A DNA stretch of 64,000 nucleotides from Theocolax elegans (taxonomy: Eukaryota > Arthropoda > Insecta > Hymenoptera > Cerocephalidae). The notes under the pieces were generated by a model. That model saw only the letters and a list, made by a program, of their open reading frames with translations. It was not told the DNA's origin and did no database searches. Made by a program: the position numbers and the translations under genes. Positions within the stretch are counted from its first letter, which is position 1. Every line of letters begins with the position of its first letter. The stretch is taken from the NCBI GenBank assembly GCA_026168455.1, contig CM047426.1, positions 59,356,896 through 59,420,895 of the forward strand. The letters run 5' to 3'. This document shows positions 61,691 through 64,000 of the stretch, piece after piece.

Positions 61691-62127
61691 AAAAAATATA
61701 AATAAAACGAATAAAAATGTGTAAAAGTAAAAGTAACTTAATATGAAAATATAATAACAATAAATAAAACAGTGTAAATAGCAAAATAAAATAATATAGT
61801 ATAAGTAGATCGATAGTAGAATAGGGCGTTGCAACAATATGTAACTGAGTCTAAGTATAGTACGGCAGCTTTAGTTATTTAAAATAATAACATAATTTAA
61901 TGAATAAATAAATAATTGTGCATCAAGGGACTCAATCACCATACGTAAAATAAATACAATCAAGAGTGAGAGAGGCACTCGATTCCCAAGCCTGTCGGTC
62001 AAGTTCAGAGAAATGAGATGATAGAGCGAGTTGAAATGAATTTAATAAGAACGGATTGTAATCAGTGAAGGGAAGCTGGTTAATGAGGCGGGTGGAGGAT
62101 ATGACAAAAGAGTTGTATAAGGAGTTA

Positions 62128-63399
62128 CAAGGAGGGGTTCCACCTTTCGGGAAACGGATTTCGTCGCAACTTTCAGAATTATTTTCTGGTACCTAACTAT
62201 GAAAGAATTCATAGGAAATTCAATCTCATAGGATGTTTGACGAAAGTTATACGCGGTTAACCAAAAATTGTGAAATAAATATGTTTAAGCATAATCGCCA
62301 ATAACTCGGAAAGAAATAGACGTAGATACTCAAAATCAAATCCATTACATAGTTGAGATCAAGTAGACATAGTTTAAAAAAAACGCAAATAAGTCAATTT
62401 GGACAAAAGTTATAACAAAAATAAGAATTAGATAAATTTTTAACGAAAATTTAGTATTAAAATTTGATAGAATTTTTAGGCAAATATTTCGTCTAATTCT
62501 TATTTTCTCCATAACTTACTTTGAGATATTCGACTTCTTTTTTTAACCTTTAGAGGGCCGTGGTTTTGAAAAATTTGAAAATCGCATTTTTCTATAGGAA
62601 TGTGGTCTAAGGTCCCTGAGTTAAAGCCAAACTAAGTTGCGATGTTGGTGAGTCAGACCCCTTACGCCTAGAGGCGTATTCTGGTCCGGTACGGTAAGCC
62701 CAAATGTTGAAATTTTCAAAATTTCAGAAAAACGTTAAAATGCACAATTTATTTCATTTTCAGCTGTATTTAGGTTTTATCTGGTCATTCTATATCAATA
62801 TTACTTGAAAAATATTACAAAGGGCGTATCAACCGGCGATATCTGAGTTTCTTTATTCTTTACATTTGAAAACTACACAAATACATTATAACACACAAAA
62901 AAATAAAAGTCAAAACCCACGGACTAGAGCATATACACCTTATGTTTTTTGGGTCACTGAATCTGAATCCGGTGTCGGTTTGACCCCATGACCTCAGAGC
63001 CAAACTCCTACACATAATTTTCAAGTAGAATTGACATCGAAATAGAAATGTCTTGGAAACTTAGCCATATTGCATCCGCCATTTTGAATTTAATTTTTTG
63101 GTTGCAGAATCACGTTTGGAGACTTCGTTAACCCTCACACCTGAATTGGGTTATTTAAATGAAAAAAATTGAGTACTTATGAAAAAAAATGTTTACGCCT
63201 CTAGGCGTTTTCCGGCTCTCTAAAGGTTAAACTATGTCTACTTGATCTCAATTGTTTAACGAATTTGAGTTGGAGTTTCTACGTCTATTTCTTTCCGAGA
63301 TATTGGAATTTCATAAAATATGTTTCATATTTGGGTACCAGAAATCAGCTCTCAAAGTTGCAACAAAATTTGTTTCCCGGAAGGTGGAACTCCTCCTTG
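62128..63399. mobile_element. Harbinger-like non-autonomous element, copy X2
   Basis: The inverted ends caaggaggggttccaccttt and complement match those of X1. TTA flanks both sides (62125-62127 and 63400-63402). Removing it joins LINE sequence ggag-ttagtacgcgg, matching the related copy at 48460-48480. A piggyBac-like MITE sits inside. No transposase is encoded. Confidence 0.75.
62544..63230. mobile_element. piggyBac-like MITE, 687 bp
   Basis: TTAA lies at both ends (62544, 63227). The ends cctttagagggccg and cggctctctaaagg are inverted, and subterminal palindromic words cgcctagaggcg and cgcctctaggcg occur near each end. The short relative is at 21306-21462. It is inserted in X2 and noncoding. 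Confidence 0.75.
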
Positions 63400-64000
63400 T
63401 TAGTACGCGGAGAGAAGGTAGGAAAGAGACACAGATGGATGACGACAAGAAGAAGGAGCAGTGAAAGAAGCATCGCACAATGTGTAGTGACAAGCGAGAT
63501 AAGAGAGAGGTTTGTGAGAAATTTTGTTAAATGCACATGATTTAATAAAATGTAATATTTTAAGCTCGACCGATGGTCAAACCAATTTTAAGCGGTAGGG
63601 CGTCACGTGGGCACGCCAAGGTATATTTCCCCATACGAATCGAATAACAATAAGTGACCCTCCCTTGACATTACTCATATAGAAAAAATAATTGATAATA
63701 AAGGAGCGAACATAGCTTAATTAAATAGACCGACGAAACGCTTTAATGCAAAGCTCATGTAAGGCTTTCGGCCAAAGAGCACGAATAAAAGAGACGGTGT
63801 ACCCTCCTCAACCAAAAATTTCGTTCGCGGTTTCGCCCTTGAGATAGCACACTTTACGAGGATAAGATCTCTCGCTGAGGAAAAATAGCAGAGAAGACTA
63901 AACCCCTGATTAGTCTGGTGGTGTCGATTTTGAACGCAGATGAAGATGATGGCGGGTGCTGGGTATGATTTTTCTACGGACACAAATCAATCACCTTTCT

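Larger units (their letters stand above)
61700..64000 (-). mobile_element. LINE copy 4, deleted and interrupted
   Basis: On the minus strand a piece of ORF1 (about 63990-63720; CYLKGET and FIRALWPKALHELC-like reading) is followed by the C-terminal end of ORF2 (63640-63550, reading FVWGNIPWRAHVTPYRL). The endonuclease and the RT core are missing. The ORF2 end continues across the inserted element at 62128-63399 to 61960, then the AT-rich 3' UTR. The 5' end lies beyond the window. Confidence 0.75.

Overview
The window is a eukaryotic, AT-rich stretch made almost entirely of transposable elements. I think it is from an insect, probably a hymenopteran such as an ant. The grounds are an R1-type LINE, an envelope-bearing gypsy retrotransposon, a copia element, several AT-rich non-autonomous DNA transposons, and long intergenic tracts near 70% AT with isolated CpG-rich islands. 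No bacterial-style operon, tRNA, rRNA or CRISPR array is visible. No conserved host protein-coding gene can be supported; two CpG-rich patches (19681-20150 and 41150-42060) could be promoters or first exons of host genes, or LTR remnants.

Layout. 1-5407: microsatellites, a dispersed Helitron-like repeat in two copies, hairpin elements inserted in TA-rich DNA, a 585-bp tandem duplication and a TTAA-flanked MITE. 5408-17376: a copia retrotransposon scrambled into five overlapping direct segments joined at short homologies and ending in one 3' LTR. 17845-19210: a nearly perfect 1.37-kb palindrome. 19211-24144: intergenic DNA with a possible promoter or first exon, a piggyBac-like MITE and small GC-rich hairpins. 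24145-34937: a complete env-bearing gypsy provirus with 688-bp LTRs differing at one position, a CCCG target duplication and open gag, pol and env. 34938-42619: intergenic DNA with a 68-bp tandem hairpin repeat, a transposon-like pseudogene and a Harbinger-like element carrying a foldback element. 42620-44590: a decayed gypsy pol on the minus strand. 45880-64000: one LINE family in four copies (truncated, almost intact, internally deleted, fragmentary) and a decayed R1 element split by one of them.

How the parts work together. In the provirus, gag and pol probably make one polyprotein by -1 frameshifting (heptamer at 26931), and env probably comes from a spliced RNA (acceptor at 32201). The almost intact LINE at 47652-52720 encodes a zinc-finger ORF1 and an endonuclease/reverse transcriptase ORF2, with ORF2 interrupted by one stop codon. 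The small TIR elements encode no protein and would need transposases from elsewhere. Nesting gives a relative order: LINE inside R1, piggyBac-like MITE inside Harbinger-like MITE inside LINE, and foldback inside Harbinger-like MITE. The provirus, with nearly identical LTRs, looks youngest.

A caution on quality: several copia copies differ from their sisters mainly by one-base losses in short homopolymer runs, which looks like uncorrected long-read error. Frameshifts there may not be biological.
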